Assembly: GCA_014529385.2 (NCBI GenBank) | Contig: CM043945.1 | Span: 153,072,741-153,136,740, forward strand | Length of the DNA: 64,000 nucleotides | From: Adiantum capillus-veneris | Taxonomy: Eukaryota > Streptophyta > Polypodiopsida > Polypodiales > Pteridaceae | Reading direction: 5' to 3' | Shown: positions 36,175-48,274 of the stretch, piece after piece | Position numbering within the stretch: position 1 is the first letter of the stretch | How the letters are laid out: each line of letters starts with the position of its first letter | Translations under genes and position numbers: made by a program | Notes under the pieces: generated by a model | Seen by the model: only the letters and a program-made list of their open reading frames with translations | Told to the model about the DNA's origin: nothing | Databases searched by the model: none

Positions 36175-39100
36175 GAGCTTTGGTCGTTGATGGGGCTCCA
36201 AGGAGGCAAGAGTTGCTGAAAAGCTCCACGTGCGGAGTACTGCTTCTAGGGCTTCTTGATGCTATCTGAAAGGGTTTTCACTCAGTGTGTGCTAGTATGC
36301 TACGTACTGTGCCTTGAGGTCTTTCACCATAGGATAAAAGATCCTTGAGTCGATTTCGAAGAAACCTGTGACAAAGGCCTCTTCAAACGTCTGCAAGTAA
36401 TGTCTAGGAAGGTACATGAGTTTGGAGTACATTGCCATTAGGATATGTCGTGGCGGCGAATCTTGCAAATTCCAGCAAATTCCTCGATGCCCTTCTAAGA
36501 ACAGATTCCATGGGTGATCGCCGTCTTCAGTGTCTTTGAACACTTGGATGCAGGTGACGATCATTCGGGCTATCTTAACCAGCATCTGACAGGCCACGCC
36601 GGGGACATCCCGCAGCAAGGTGATTGTAGAATTCAGAGTCTTGACTACATAGGCTACTGTAGGAGGACTTTGCGCTGTCAGGACTAGGTAGTTCAACTTT
36701 TGCTTCCTCGAGCCTTTCCATGTGGCAAACTCCTTCCATGTGCGTCTTCTAGAGACTAGGAAGAAAGTAGGATCGATTTGAATGTGCTGAGGAGCGTTGT
36801 GGTAATTGGTTAGATCCTGTGGACGCTTGCCCAACCACTTCTGCCTCCATTTAGGGTGATCTTCGATGAGAGCCCGGAGCTTCTTCAGTTGTCAATGCTA
36901 CACCTTCGTAATCTCCATTTTTGTTTCGTGGCAGGGTCGGCCGTATCTTCTCCTTCCAGAGGATTGCTTCATGGCATATCAAGGGAAAAGGTAGGTACTC
37001 ATGGCCAAACCTCTCCACTTGCTCTTCTTGCTGTAAGAACGCCAGGGCCGCTGACTCCATTATCTTCTTTTTGTATATCATGTAATCTTTTGCTGGTCCC
37101 TCTAGCATGTCCTTGATGGTCCGAGTTAGATCATCTCTTATGTCTAGATTTTCCTCTGTTGATCCTTGCTCTTGTTCTCCTTGATGTGATGTTTCAGGCA
37201 AATCAGACATTTCTTGTCCTGGTAGCAGTTGCGGTTGCACTTGGGCTTCCTCCGTTCTGATTTGCTTTTGAGAAATCAGGTTTTCTTTTTCTTTCAGCAG
37301 TGTCTCGCTGATCTGCTTCTGAGTCTCTAACTCTGCTCTCGCCGCTGCCAATCGCTACTCCACCTCTTTTACCTTTTGCTCATTGGCCGCCGTCTGGGCC
37401 ATCATTCCTGATAAGAGCAGCTGTTTTTGAAGTTTTTTGTGCTCTAGCTCCCCTTTCAGCGCCGCTAGGGTGTTCACTACTGCAGCATTGTCTGATGTGG
37501 AGACCAATGCCCCAGCAGGTTCCTGGTTCGCCATCAAGGTTGTCAGAGTACTTTTGACAGTGATGTATGAACTATTAACCCTCTGAAACCTTGCGCTTTC
37601 GTAAGCAAGATGCTCCATTGCTTTCTTTACTCTTGCTGTCAATTCCTGGCATTCCTTTCCTTGGTTGTCAACTCAGTCCTGACATGCACCAGGTCTCTGA
37701 TCAGAGACTGAGCCTGTTGTCACTCAGTGTCTCTTTCCTTCGTTGCGAGCTCCAGTTGTGCCCGCAGGCTCTCTAACTCCTCTTGCCCAGATTTTTTCTT
37801 TTGTTGAGCCTCCTGTACCTGCTTTTCTTTTTCTCTCAGCACCACGTGCTGGCATTGGAATTGTTTTTCCAGACCTTGCAAGGTTTTTCTGAAGTCGAAT
37901 TCAGCGATAACCTGAGAGGCTTCTTGGTATCCTATTGCTTCCGTAGGAGGCATAACTCTTTTTGTGAGGATGAAGGAGGAGGAGGTGGTGGTTTTTTGGT
38001 TGATGGAGAAGGAGGAGGAGGAGATTTCGGCAAGGGAGGAGGTGGTGATTTAGGCGAGGGAGGAGGTGGTGATTTCTCCACTTCTTGGACATGCCTCTTT
38101 TTTGTTGCATCTTCCTTTGGCTGTGAAGCAGACGCGTCCGCTTTTCTTTTCTTTAAAATATTTATTATTCTTTGGCGAGTCAAATCCGCCGCCCGTCGTG
38201 CTTCCACATTCCTCTCTCTTTGAGTTTTCTTTAATTGCTCTGCTTGGTTCGTATCTTCAGCCGCTTCTTTCTCCTTTGTTCCTTCAGTGGACTGAGAAGA
38301 AATGTCCACTTATGCAGCCTTTTGTTCTGCTTCTTTCTCCTTTGTTCCTTCAGTGGACTGAGAAGAAATTTCCACTTCTGCAACCTTTTGTTCCGCTTCT
38401 AACCTTTGTTTTTCAGCCCGTATGCGAGCTGCATTTTCTATTCTTTCTTGTCTTTCCTTTTCGAGTCTTCGTTTTTCCGTTTGTTGTGTTGCAGTAGCCC
38501 TTGCCTTTCTGTCAGCAGCCCGCAACTTGGTCCTTCTTTCCACAACTCTTTGTTGGGCCTCTGCATATGCTTTTTGAAGGTCAGACTGCGGCTCTGTACT
38601 TATTTCCCTTTTTCTTCTCTCAAGCAGTGTGGTGGAGTCTTCCTCCTCGCTTTCTTCAAATTCCGATGGTCCTTTGTCTTTTGACCCTTGAGAGTTTTCC
38701 TCGTCTTCAGTCTCCGTCTTTCCTTCATCGCTTGAGCTTTTGTTGGTTTCCTTGGCCGTGCGCAATGACGTTGCGCTAGTGGTCGTCCTTACTGAGTGAG
38801 CAACCAACTTTGCTTTCTGAATCAAGGCCGTTTGAGAACTAGCTGGTGGCGGCGGCAGGTCTTCAATCATGCCCAAAGCTTGGTATGCTATTCTTGTTAG
38901 CATTGGCTCTGCACTCATGTAGCTCTTGTTCTTTGCCGAGCTTTTTAAATTGGCTTCGATCAAGTTCTCCAAGATGTAAGAACCATAATCGCATCGGATG
39001 GTTCTGTTTTCAGCTGTTGCTAGAGCCATGACCACTGCAATGTGCAAGATCGGCTCGGTGTAGCGAGGAGGATTTTGTACCCTGAAATGTTGAGAGATTA

Positions 39101-39634
39101 ATCTCATTGGTAACTCCAGCTCACCGTATATCATGTCACTGTACTTGTACTTGTTTCCTTTTGCTTTGATAAATGCCTTCTCGTTATCCAGTGACTTGGT
39201 CTTTGCCAGCAAGTCATGTTGCCCTGGAAGGAAGTGCAAAGCTTTGTTCTGATGATTTCTTTTGTGATCTTTACTTTTACCTCTGAGCCATCCTTGTCGG
39301 TGAGCATTGCTTGCCCATCATACTGTATCGAGCTCATGAGCTCGTGGGCCCTCATGAAGTCTGTTCCCCATGGCTGCAATCTGAAAAACTGCTCCAAATG
39401 CATAGCCCGCACGGCTTCTGTGACCTCCGGCCTTCGATGGAGATTCCATATTTCTCGAGGCATGATAGTCGTCTTTACCATGTCACAGTCAGCATCCCTA
39501 AACTTTGCGATGAAAATGTGAGCAGGGATCTGAGCTAGTGTTTCATCCGAGATGTGAGCTTTTTCGTTTGTAGAGAACTCATCCACTTCATATGGTGCTG
39601 CTGTCCACTGCGTTGCTTGCTTTTGGCGAGGCAT
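36175..39634 (-). pseudogene. Extra ORF of Ty3 element: coiled-coil protein, about 1,050 aa
   Basis: This ORF lies in sense between pol and the 3' LTR. From MPRQKQATQWTAAPYEVDEF at 39,634 it shows a globular N-terminal part with MPREIWNLHRRPEV, HLEQFFRLQPWG, then after a frameshift near 39,235 LHFLPGQHDLLAK, PPRYTEPILHIAVVMALATA and IRCDYGSYILENLI. This part loosely resembles the 'putative plant transposon protein' domain. A long charged coiled coil follows (about 38,700-37,200), with a Pro-rich SPPPPSPKSPPPPLPK stretch, then a C-terminal domain (YLPRHYLQTFEEAFVTGFF). Breaks are the frameshifts near 39,235 and 37,945, stops at 38,310 and 37,720, and TAG at 36,292, where the second copy has CAG and continues to a stop equivalent to about 36,175. 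A tandem 66-bp duplication (SSQSTEGTKEKE twice) lies at 38,268-38,400. The function is unknown; it could be a structural or envelope-position protein. Confidence 0.7.
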
Positions 39635-39639
39635 TCTGT

Positions 39640-41205
39640 GTCATTAGAATCACAAGCTGTCAGGATTTTCCTTTCGCAAACAGTAGCATTTAGACTTTTA
39701 GTAAAAAGCAGTTCAAAAGTTAAAACTGATCATAACTTGAACAAATCTCATCCATTCTTGTCCATATTTCACCAGTGGGACTAGGAAGACTAGAGCTATG
39801 ACTGATTGAAGTCTAAGCCAAATATGGGCCTGAGGTACACCAATTGCGATCGTAGTACAGAGGCCAAAGTCTGGGCTTTTGAGCTTTTACTGCTTCCATG
39901 ATGAGTTGCTATCATCAGCCTACTCCGCTGTCTGATTATGACTTGATCAGGCACTTTTTACCCCGTCTTTAGAGATTTTCTAGACTTGGGTATTTTTCAG
40001 GCATTCTTTGGATACCAATGAGATAATTGGGCATCTCCAAGTCACCTTTTAGTCTTTGAAATTAGTTCGGCCAAATTATTCCCTTGTGTGATCACTCGAG
40101 ACTGAAATGGTCATCTCCGTCCTTGTAGGAGATTCTGAGCTCCATTCAGGGTTTTCTACTACTGTGCTGACTCCTAGTCGGACAGATATACCTTTCAAAC
40201 CACCCGTCATAATTTTCTGTGGAATTTTGGTAGTTGTAGGTCAAATTTCCCGATTCGGGTGTGTTTGAAAAATTTGGCCCATTCTATGAGCAAAATTTGT
40301 GCATTTTTCATGAAAATTCAAGAGAGTGTATCCCTCACTGAGTTCTAAGCTTAGGTCAAGCCAAAATTTCTAAAACCTACAACTGGAGGCACCGATCGCG
40401 ATCGTACCATAAATCCCAAATTAATTTTTGACACCTGAAGATTGTTGGCAAAGCTGAGAGGAGGCCTTTTGCAATTTCTGTGCCAAGTTTGGTCAGTGGG
40501 GTACACCGATTGCGATCGTTGTACCACCACCAAAATGCTTTCTGACCACATGGCTTTGTTCCTGACATTGTGGGGAACACATTGATGTGTTATGTGCTTG
40601 AAAAAGTTTTGTCATGATGCCTCTAAGGGCCCTTGACCTATTTGACTCAATCCGACTTTGATTTGCTCCATTCGCCCGTTTGTGCAATGATTTGCGTTTG
40701 CATGCGTAATAGACTTGATCTTTACTTGATAAGGAACATACCTGTGAAATCTGGTATGAAATGCTAGCTCCGATCGTCCGTATGGGGTAGAAATGTGGCA
40801 GCTCGCTCTAGGTCAAGAAGCTCTTTTCTTCTCTCTCAAAATGTGAAAATGAACAATGAGCCAGAATTTGGCCTACCTGATCCATATCTTCTTGAGGTTT
40901 TCGTGACATATGGAAAATTTTCCTTACCTTTGATCCCGATATAATTTCATACTATTTGTGGGTCGAACCGTTCGTCATTCTGGCGTCGTATGACCATTTG
41001 ATGCGATTCTGGCGAAATGTGGTCATGATCATTAAGGTTGAAATTCGACATCTTCAGATTAGCTTCATATCTTCCATGCTTGATAACCCTATCATGATAC
41101 TTCGGCGTTTGCTTCCAGAACTTGATTCCGACACAGTGGGCAATTATTTTTAATTTTTGAAAGATTATTAACAAAAATCAAACAAAATAAATTGAAAATA
41201 CTTAT
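39640..41205 (-). other. Non-coding 3' region of Ty3 element, with palindromic motifs
   Basis: No ORF was found. The stretch contains three copies of an imperfect palindrome around CGATCGCGATCG (39,834-39,858; 40,387-40,408; 40,501-40,524), set in diverged repeats similar to those of the leader at 52.3-53.9 kb. Confidence 0.7.
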
Positions 41206-41209
41206 TAAC

Positions 41210-42531
41210 ACTAGGTTGGTAACCTAACAGGACATAAAAGTGTCCTTTCAAGTTTTTTAAAAAAACCTCCAAAACCATAGTAGATCCACTCATTTTGTAA
41301 AATCCTTTCATGAGGTTATAGTTCAAGGCCTACTACACATGGAGAAAATAAGAAACTTGTAAAATTTCTCATCTTTTAGTCACACCAAGCCTCCAAAGTT
41401 GATGGACCAGTACATTTTCATCAAAACAGTCATTTCTTACATTTTGTTGCATAAAAATAAGATTAGGGATTTTTGTAGGACTTGAGATAAATTCCCTAGT
41501 TAACTTCAATGGGTTGGTGATCAGAACATATTGATTGCTTCTCACTCAGTATTTTTTGTTTTGCCAAAAGAAATAGGTACAAAAAGTTGAATTTTTACCA
41601 TTCTGCAAACCTATCATCAAAGTTTCTATAGCCACGCTCAATACAAATAATATATGCATGTTTTCTTAGTTCCCTATTGTCCTTTAGGTTCATAAGGATC
41701 CATGGAGCATGTCAGAAGAATAATACATCTCTTACCAAGGGGAATCTTGGGGACAAAGATGAAGTGCTAAATACAGCAAACATGAAAAAACTGGGTTCAA
41801 CATTATGAGTTGTAGAATCCCATAGAAACTATTCAATATCTAGCCAAATTTGATCCTTATGACTAGATATGGTTACTACCTACAAAATGCATGTAGTTGT
41901 CACAAGAAACTAACAATATTGAAAAAGCTATACTTGATATACTAGAATGTTTCGTTTTCTTCTATAATGGAAAAAATCAACCATCGTTGTCTACTATGAA
42001 AAATAGGGTATTAGGTGCCCCAAAACTCAAGGAATATTAGCTTTATGTTACGATATGCGACATAGAAAATCAAAACTGCAGTTGGATATCATGAAAGCCA
42101 CCAAAAAAATCATAGAAGAGCTAAAATTGGCTAAAAAACAGGATTTGACAATTTTTGTAATTTGGTCACAACTTACAACTTTAACATTTATTTCTCCCTA
42201 GAAGCATCAGGACATGTTGAGGACTACTAAAGATAGTTCTCTAGCATTATAGACCTCACAAACATGAACTTTAGAGTGGTATAGTTGCAAAAAGTTGAAA
42301 AAAACAAAAAACAGGACCTGTTTTTTCACATAGTTTAGGTTGTGAAATGTTGTGCAAGGACAAGGTTAAAGATGGAATTGATATTCCAAAAAAATGTCGA
42401 GTTTTTTGTTCAGATCATGAGACAACTTTCTAGACAGATAGCACCTCAAAATCCATTTTGAAACTCTTGACATAATTCAAGGAAAATGGTCACTTAACAA
42501 AACATAAAAGTGTCCCATTACCAACCTACTG
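41210..42531 (-). mobile_element. Non-autonomous TTAA-type DNA transposon, copy 2
   Basis: This 1,322-bp copy is in the opposite orientation to that at 31,071-32,409 and closely similar along its whole length. It starts CACTAGGTTGGTAA on the plus strand and ends TTACCAACCTACTG, with one base changed in the terminal repeat. TTAA flanks it at 41,206-41,209 and 42,532-42,535. It sits inside the Ty3 element and so inserted after it. No ORF is present. Confidence 0.82.
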
Positions 42532-42539
42532 TTAACCGG

Positions 42540-43444
42540 CGAAAATTAGCCAAAAATTATTATACTCACCCCTAAGCATATATTTTCACTAGAAGCATCC
42601 CAATGCTACAAATTTTGTCATTACAGCTCATTATTATACTGGTTGGATGATAAAATGCCAGATTGGATGATAAAATGGTAAAAATGCCAGATTTTGATCA
42701 AATTTGTTCGAAATTGAACTCTAAAAAATGAAAAAAACAACAAACACAGGCATTATGTACATATATACATGTTGAACCCCTTAATGGTCCTGACTGCTGC
42801 TAGATTCAGCAGTTACTCCCCCCTTCCTAAACTGAGTCGTCCCGGACGAAGGTTGTGTGCATGTGCATGGGTTTTGAATTTTGTGCATGTGCACGGCCGT
42901 CTAATGTGGCCCTATCCTCATGTTTGAGACAATGCATTGGAAAACAAAGTGCTGTGCAAGATGTGGGGACTGAATGTAATTTTCAGTGGCTTCGGAGGGC
43001 GAGGCTAGCTGTTTATGGAACAAAAGAGCTTGCAGTTGATTGATCTCTCCTTGATTGTTGGTTTTTTGATGGCAACTATTTTTGGAACCCATTTGTATTC
43101 AATTTTTTTCATATTTGCCGATTTTGATGCAGGTTCCTGAATTTTCTTAGGTTTCCATTGCCATTTTGTTAGTTCAGGCTTCCTGGATTGACTTTTTGGT
43201 CTCCCTTCGATCTTTGTCTCGCTGAATCTTTGGTTGTCTCCAGCTTTGGTTGCCATTTCCACTCTGGATTAGCTCCTGAAGGACTTTGATATGGTGTTGC
43301 TTTCATCAGGAGTTGTGCCTTGGGTAGCCATATCTGTCTCTATTTGTTCTGCATGACGGTTTTCTTTATGCATACTTTTTGAACAGTTGTTTTCTGTGTT
43401 TCTAGCCGATGAGCTGATTTCTTTGTGTCGATAGGGATAATCGG
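42540..43444 (-). other. Ty3 region between pol and insertion; basic tail
   Basis: At about 43,005-43,262 the minus strand encodes a Lys/Trp/Pro-rich tail (PELTKWQWKPKK, KKIEYKWVPKI) with no recognised fold. It could be the decayed end of pol. The remainder shows nothing. Confidence 0.4.
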
Positions 43445-44308
43445 TCACGAGTGATCTATTTTGGCGAATGGAGTCATGTACGTGTTAGAGTTGTGTGTGT
43501 ACATCAGTGCATATTCTGACCATTCGGTAACTGCATTGTACGTTCTCATCCATGGAACTCTCAAACATAGTGATTCTCTGATTTCTTTGTCTTTCATTAC
43601 GAAAAATTGATGAGGACAACTATTTCCATCAATATTGATTAGTAAGTTTACTATCCCCAATGTTGGCATTGTTGCCCTGTTTGCGGCTTGTAAATCTCGT
43701 GTGGATTGCACTAGAGGTTCGTCAGTAAGCATCTTGTAAGTGGAGAAGTTGACCACATTGACTCTTGCCCATGTGTCGATCAATGCTTGTTGATATCTGC
43801 CATTCGGAAGTTTGACATTGATGCGAACATCAATTCCTATTTCCCATTGCTCGTCAGTGTGAATTATAGAAAGAGTAATTTGAGCATTATCTGCTAGTTG
43901 AGGAAGTCTTTGTTGTTGTAATTTTTGTTTCCGCTTTAAAATCCTGATTCTGGCCTTCTCCTGTGCTTGAGCTTTTGTCTCATTTGCTTTGTTCTTGTGT
44001 TCCTTCGTAGCGTGGATTTTGGCGAGCATCTCTGAGGTTAGTGGTAGGTTGTACTTCTTTAATCTGCAGCCACTAATCCAATTAGGCATCTCCTCTCCCT
44101 CTAATGTCGCAAGCTTAATGACACCGCTAGATGATATGTCATGAATCACATAGGGTCCATTGCCTCGCTTTTTGAGTTTCCGGGAATGTTGTTTCAGGGT
44201 ATACATTAAGATGTAATCCCCCGTAGCAAATTCCTTGCTGATTACATGTTGGTCAAAGAATGATTTCATGTTTCGTTTTTGCGCGTAGATTGATGCAATT
44301 GCTCTCAA
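43445..44308 (-). pseudogene. Integrase C-terminus fused to second retropepsin-like domain
   Basis: The first ~90 residues are the integrase C-terminal domain (ATGDYILMYTLKQHSRKLKK, RGNGPYVIHDISSSGVIKLA). After a Lys/Gln-rich linker a domain follows that reads like a second retroviral-type aspartic protease: VKLPNGRYQQALIDTWARVN, DLQAANRATMPTLGIVNLLI, HQFFVM, then SLCLRVPWMRTYNAV in the place of the usual (V/I)LG.PWM. The catalytic Asp-Thr-Gly is Asp-Thr-Trp (Trp codon TGG at 43,769-43,771), so the domain should be inactive here. The element also has a normal protease upstream of RT. Confidence 0.7.
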
Positions 44309-44408
44309 TTTAGTTTCATCCAGTTTTTCTAGGATATCTATTTGATTGGATAATTCATGGCCCGTCCATTCTAATTCTTTAGCTACTCAGAGTGTGGGGA
44401 TAAGAAAC

Positions 44409-45285
44409 TCAAAGTGACAAAATCTCTTGAATTCCATAAACCATGTTAAACGGAGTCGTTCCGATTGAGGTTTTGTAAGCTACTCTATATGCCCATAAAG
44501 CTGAATGCGGCTTCTGATCCCAGTCGGCTCTCGATTCACTAACAATTTTCGTGAGAATTGTCACCAAAATCTTGTTTGTACTTTCTGCTTGGCCGTTAGC
44601 TTGTGGATGATAGAGAGCCGACTTCCTGTGAATTACGATGAATTCATCCAATAGGAATTCGATCACTTCATTGACAAAATGAGTCCCTCTATCGCTCACT
44701 ATCTCTATTGGTATGCCATACCTGGTGAAAATGTTCTCATACAAAAATTGTCCTGTCATTTTTGCATCATTTTTGGTTGTGGCTTTCGCTTCAACCCACT
44801 TTGTTAGATAATCTGTTGCCACAATAATGTATTGAGCATGCGTTTTATATCCCAGAGGCGCAATTGGTCCTACAAAATCTATTCCCCATTTTGCAAACGC
44901 CCTTGCCCCCATCATTGGCCTCAAGGGAATGTCATCTCGTGCTCTAGGAATCTTTGTCCTCTGGCAAGCGTCACATTGTTTCACAAACTCTTCAGCGTCC
45001 ATGAATAGTGTAGGCCACCATATGCCAGCAATAAGAATTGCTTTGGCTGTTTTGTCAGCTGAGAAATGTCCTCTAGCTTGTCCGCCATGTGCTTGCTCTA
45101 AGATAGGAATGTATTCCTCTTACGTTGCACACATTCTCAATTGATTGTGTTTTCCCCTCTTGTAAAGATTTTCCTCAATCAATACATAGTTTTCTGCCTC
45201 TTTCGTGATCGTTTTGATACGTGATCTACTCATCCCTTCAGGCAGTATTCCAGTGGTGAGGTATTCTACAATGTAGTTACTCCAT
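44409..45285 (-). pseudogene. Ty3 integrase core and zinc-binding region
   Basis: The frame at 45,002-44,409 plus its upstream stretch to about 45,145 encodes integrase. The zinc-binding part is AHGGQARGHFSADKT ... QCDACQRTK. The catalytic core has GIDFVGPIAPLG (first Asp), IVSDRGTHFVNE (second Asp) and HPQANGQAESTNKIL (Glu). It acts in the nucleus to join element cDNA to host DNA. A stop at about 45,120 separates it from the piece upstream, and the frame then breaks at 44,409 before the C-terminal domain. Confidence 0.85.
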
Positions 45286-46016
45286 CAGGGTGCTACAGTT
45301 AATTTGAATAGAGTCGCGTGTTCTATCGGCTTTTGAAAAGTGGAGATAACACATGATTTGATATGCTTATGAACACTTTGTTGCATTTTTGGCCAATATA
45401 CACCCATTCTCATCAATCTTTGATACGTCTGTGTATGCCCATTGTGAATCCCCGTTGTTTGCACATGAGAATGGTGTAGATACAAGTCCTGTTCACTTGA
45501 TTCAACACAAAGCCTAAGAATTTGATCCGATCCCTGTTTATATAGCCTTCCAGCCAGCATTACCAATGATCTAGATGCTGCAATGGTAGATGGTTGTCTT
45601 GTCAAATTCAATGACCCAATAGTCAACAAAGGAATTACATCCTCGCTCCATCTTGGAACCATTTTTATGAGATATGCATCTAGAAAATCATCATCAACTC
45701 CTATAGGGTTTTCTCCATGCACCATTCTAGATAAATGATCTGCTCGTTGGTATGTAGTTCCTTTTTTGACTACAACCGTGAAGTCAAACTCAAGCAGTAT
45801 GATGAACCATCGTACAATCCGCCCCGTAATGCAAGGTTTGTTTACCAAGTATAGCAGTACTTGGTGATCAACGAAGAATACAAATTTATTGGAAAGTAGG
45901 TAATGTCTAAACTTTTTCACAGCATAGATCATACCCAAACCCTTCCTTTCAGTTGTTGTGTAATTCTTCTCTGCACTGTTTAGTTGTCTACTAGAGTAAC
46001 TGATTGGAAAATCCAT
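45286..46016 (-). pseudogene. Ty3 RNase H and first zinc-binding segment
   Basis: RNase H landmarks are PISYSSRQLNSAEKNYTTTE, RKGLGMIYAVKKFRHYLL, FVDHQVLLYL and ADHLSRM. Downstream lies HHSHVQTTGIHNGHTQTYQR followed by MGVYWPKM and KHIKSCVIS, which is a complete-looking integrase-type HHCC segment with the last Cys replaced by Ser. Because another such segment precedes the integrase core at 44.9-45.1 kb, the zinc-binding region appears twice. Confidence 0.8.
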
Positions 46017-46046
46017 GTTGTTTTCTCCAGGTTGTGCAAGTATGCA

Positions 46047-47077
46047 TCATATAGCATATGCTGACGCATCTATGTGGACGTGGAATATCTTTTCCCAATC
46101 CGGAGCCTTCAAAATTGGAGTGGATATCAATCTTTGCTTCAAAGTTTGAAAAGATTTCTCGCACTCATCTGTCCACTCAAATTTAGTTATCAACGCGTAA
46201 AGTGGTTTTGCAATTATAGCGTATGAGTAGATAAATCTACGATAATATCCACAATGGCCCATAAATGCCTGTACCTCCTTTACCTTTACTGGTCGTGGTA
46301 GATCAACAATTACGCTGATCTTCTCCATGTCTGTCGAAATACCATTTTTGGACACTATGTGTCCCAATATTTTTCCTTGTCTTACCATGAAGACACATTT
46401 CTCCGGATTCAGGCAAATCCGATACAGACTGTATTTGTTGAATACTTCGGTCAAGTGCTCTGTGTGCTCCAATCTTAAGAGAGAGTGAACGCACAAGTCA
46501 TCCATGTAAATTTCTAAGAACTGTCTTAGATATTCTTTAAAAGCATGACCCATCAGCCTCTAAAATTTGGCTGGTGCATTCGTTAAGCCAAAAGACATTA
46601 CCTTGAATGCAAAAATGCCCCATTCAGTTGCAAAATCCATCTTGTGTTGATCCTCTGACTTTATTGCGAGTTGGTTGTAGTCTGAAAAGCCATCTAAGAA
46701 ACTGTAAGCTTCTTTTTCTGCCACTCTTTCTATTACATGATCAGTAATGGGGAGGGGATAGTTGTCCCGAATTGTAGCAACGTTTACTTTCTTGAGATTG
46801 ACGCACACTCTCAACTCCATTTTTATTCGGGACCACTAATCGGTGAAACCCAGTCAGTGTGCTCAATTTTGTAAATAAACTCTGCCTCTCTCAGCTTATC
46901 TATCTCCTCCTTGATCTTTCTTGCAAACGTCTCATTGTAAGTATAAGGACGTTGTCTGCTTGGTTTGGCGTCATTCTTAAGAGGTATTGTGTGTTGACAG
47001 ATACTTGGATCCACCCCCTTAAGATCTTTGTATGACCATGCAAACACATCTCTATACTGTTTTAGAGTAGCTATCAA
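46047..47077 (-). pseudogene. Ty3 reverse transcriptase
   Basis: RT runs from about 47,077. It shows DAKPSRQRPYTYNETFA, KIKEEIDKLREAEFIY, RVCVNLKKVNVATIRDNYPL, FLDGFSDYNQLAI, FKVMSFGLTNAPAKF, the catalytic EIYMDDLCVHS (YMDD at 46,497-46,508), ILGHIVSKNGIS and PVKVKEVQAFMGHCGYYRRF. A stop at 46,560 and small breaks at 46,820 and 46,030 interrupt it. It copies the element RNA in cytoplasmic particles. Confidence 0.9.
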
Positions 47078-47155
47078 AAGATTTTTCTCTTCTTCAGTAA
47101 GATCCGTGGCAATATATGCACGTTTTGGATCTTCTCCTGGCTCCGCTAGGTCTAT

Positions 47156-48235
47156 TCATTTGGCTTTTTTAGGACCTTCATATGATGTACCAGGTTCCTT
47201 CAATTCCCTCATCGGTTGTTGCACTATGATTTTTCTATCTTGTATGGTATACTTCTTATAATGGGACGGCACATCCATCTTGTCAGAATTCGTGTCCTCA
47301 TCTGTTTCCATTTCAATTGTCCATATGTCTTTGAGGGTATGTTTGAGTTTGTTGTACTCTGTTTTCCTCTCTGTTTTGATCATTCTAGACCCTATTTCCC
47401 CCTCCTTATGTGTCTCAGTTGTTTGCTTTTCGCGCTTGTTCTTCTTGTTGTTTTTCCATGGTTTAGTTTTAATAAACCGGCCACCAGTGACCTTGTCTTT
47501 GACACAATCATCAGCTTTTACAAGCCTTAGATATCCCATTCTGTCATTGACAAGAGGCATGGGTTTATTCTTATTCGCTCTTGATTTCGTTGTTCTCTTT
47601 GACCTATACCGCTCTTGTCGACTAGGTTTTTGGTTAGGAAACTCGTAAAACCTGTCCGGTCTCGACATATACTTCATATTCATCTCTGATCCACTTGATC
47701 TTTTGTCATCAGCATCTATCATTTGGATTTCATCACCCAGTGATGATGGAAGGTCACCGCTTAGTGAGTCTGTGATTTCCTCCTCTATTCGATTCCTATC
47801 GTCCACTACAGATATCTCATCAACTATTCTTTTATACTCAATCTCACGTAGTGGTTCTTCTTCTTCCTCACTTTTTGATCCTGACTCAAGGATGACGCTA
47901 GCCATTTGCAACGTTTCTAGGTCATATCCTTCATCGTCACAAAATTTCGTAGGCGTGCATTCGTTAACATATACATCCAAGGTTGAAAATATTTGAGTCC
48001 ACCCAAATGGCTCAAATAAATGTTCAGGGAAAGGTTCTGGAAGATAAGCTTCGTCTTCTACGGACCTTTCCAACACACATTCCTCATTGATTAAGTCTCC
48101 ACAATCAGATGCTCCACACATCCAGACATGTGCTTTCGTTTGTAACCACGCAAGTATTTCTTTTTCATTCACTGTGGTTGAATCAAATTCTTGCACTAGT
48201 GTTTTTGCAACGTCTCTATAGCTGTGATCCTTCAT
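47156..48235 (-). pseudogene. Ty3 pol linker, acidic and lysine-rich, between PR and RT
   Basis: This 359-residue frame joins protease and RT. It has no recognised fold. The sequence is acidic in the middle and very Lys/Arg-rich later (RSKRTTKSRANKNKP, KPWKNNKKNKREKQTTETHK). Such linkers are not part of the usual compact Ty3 pol, so it adds to the unusual size of the element. Confidence 0.5.
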
Positions 48236-48274
48236 GTCGATTTTCGTTATTAACTCCTCATGCCTTAGGTAAAT

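Noticed and set aside
37783-38500. Gly-rich plus-strand frame (GGGGGDFGKGGGGD)
   Set aside because: It is the reverse strand of the Pro-rich part of the retrotransposon extra ORF, which has matching collinear blocks in a second copy of the element.
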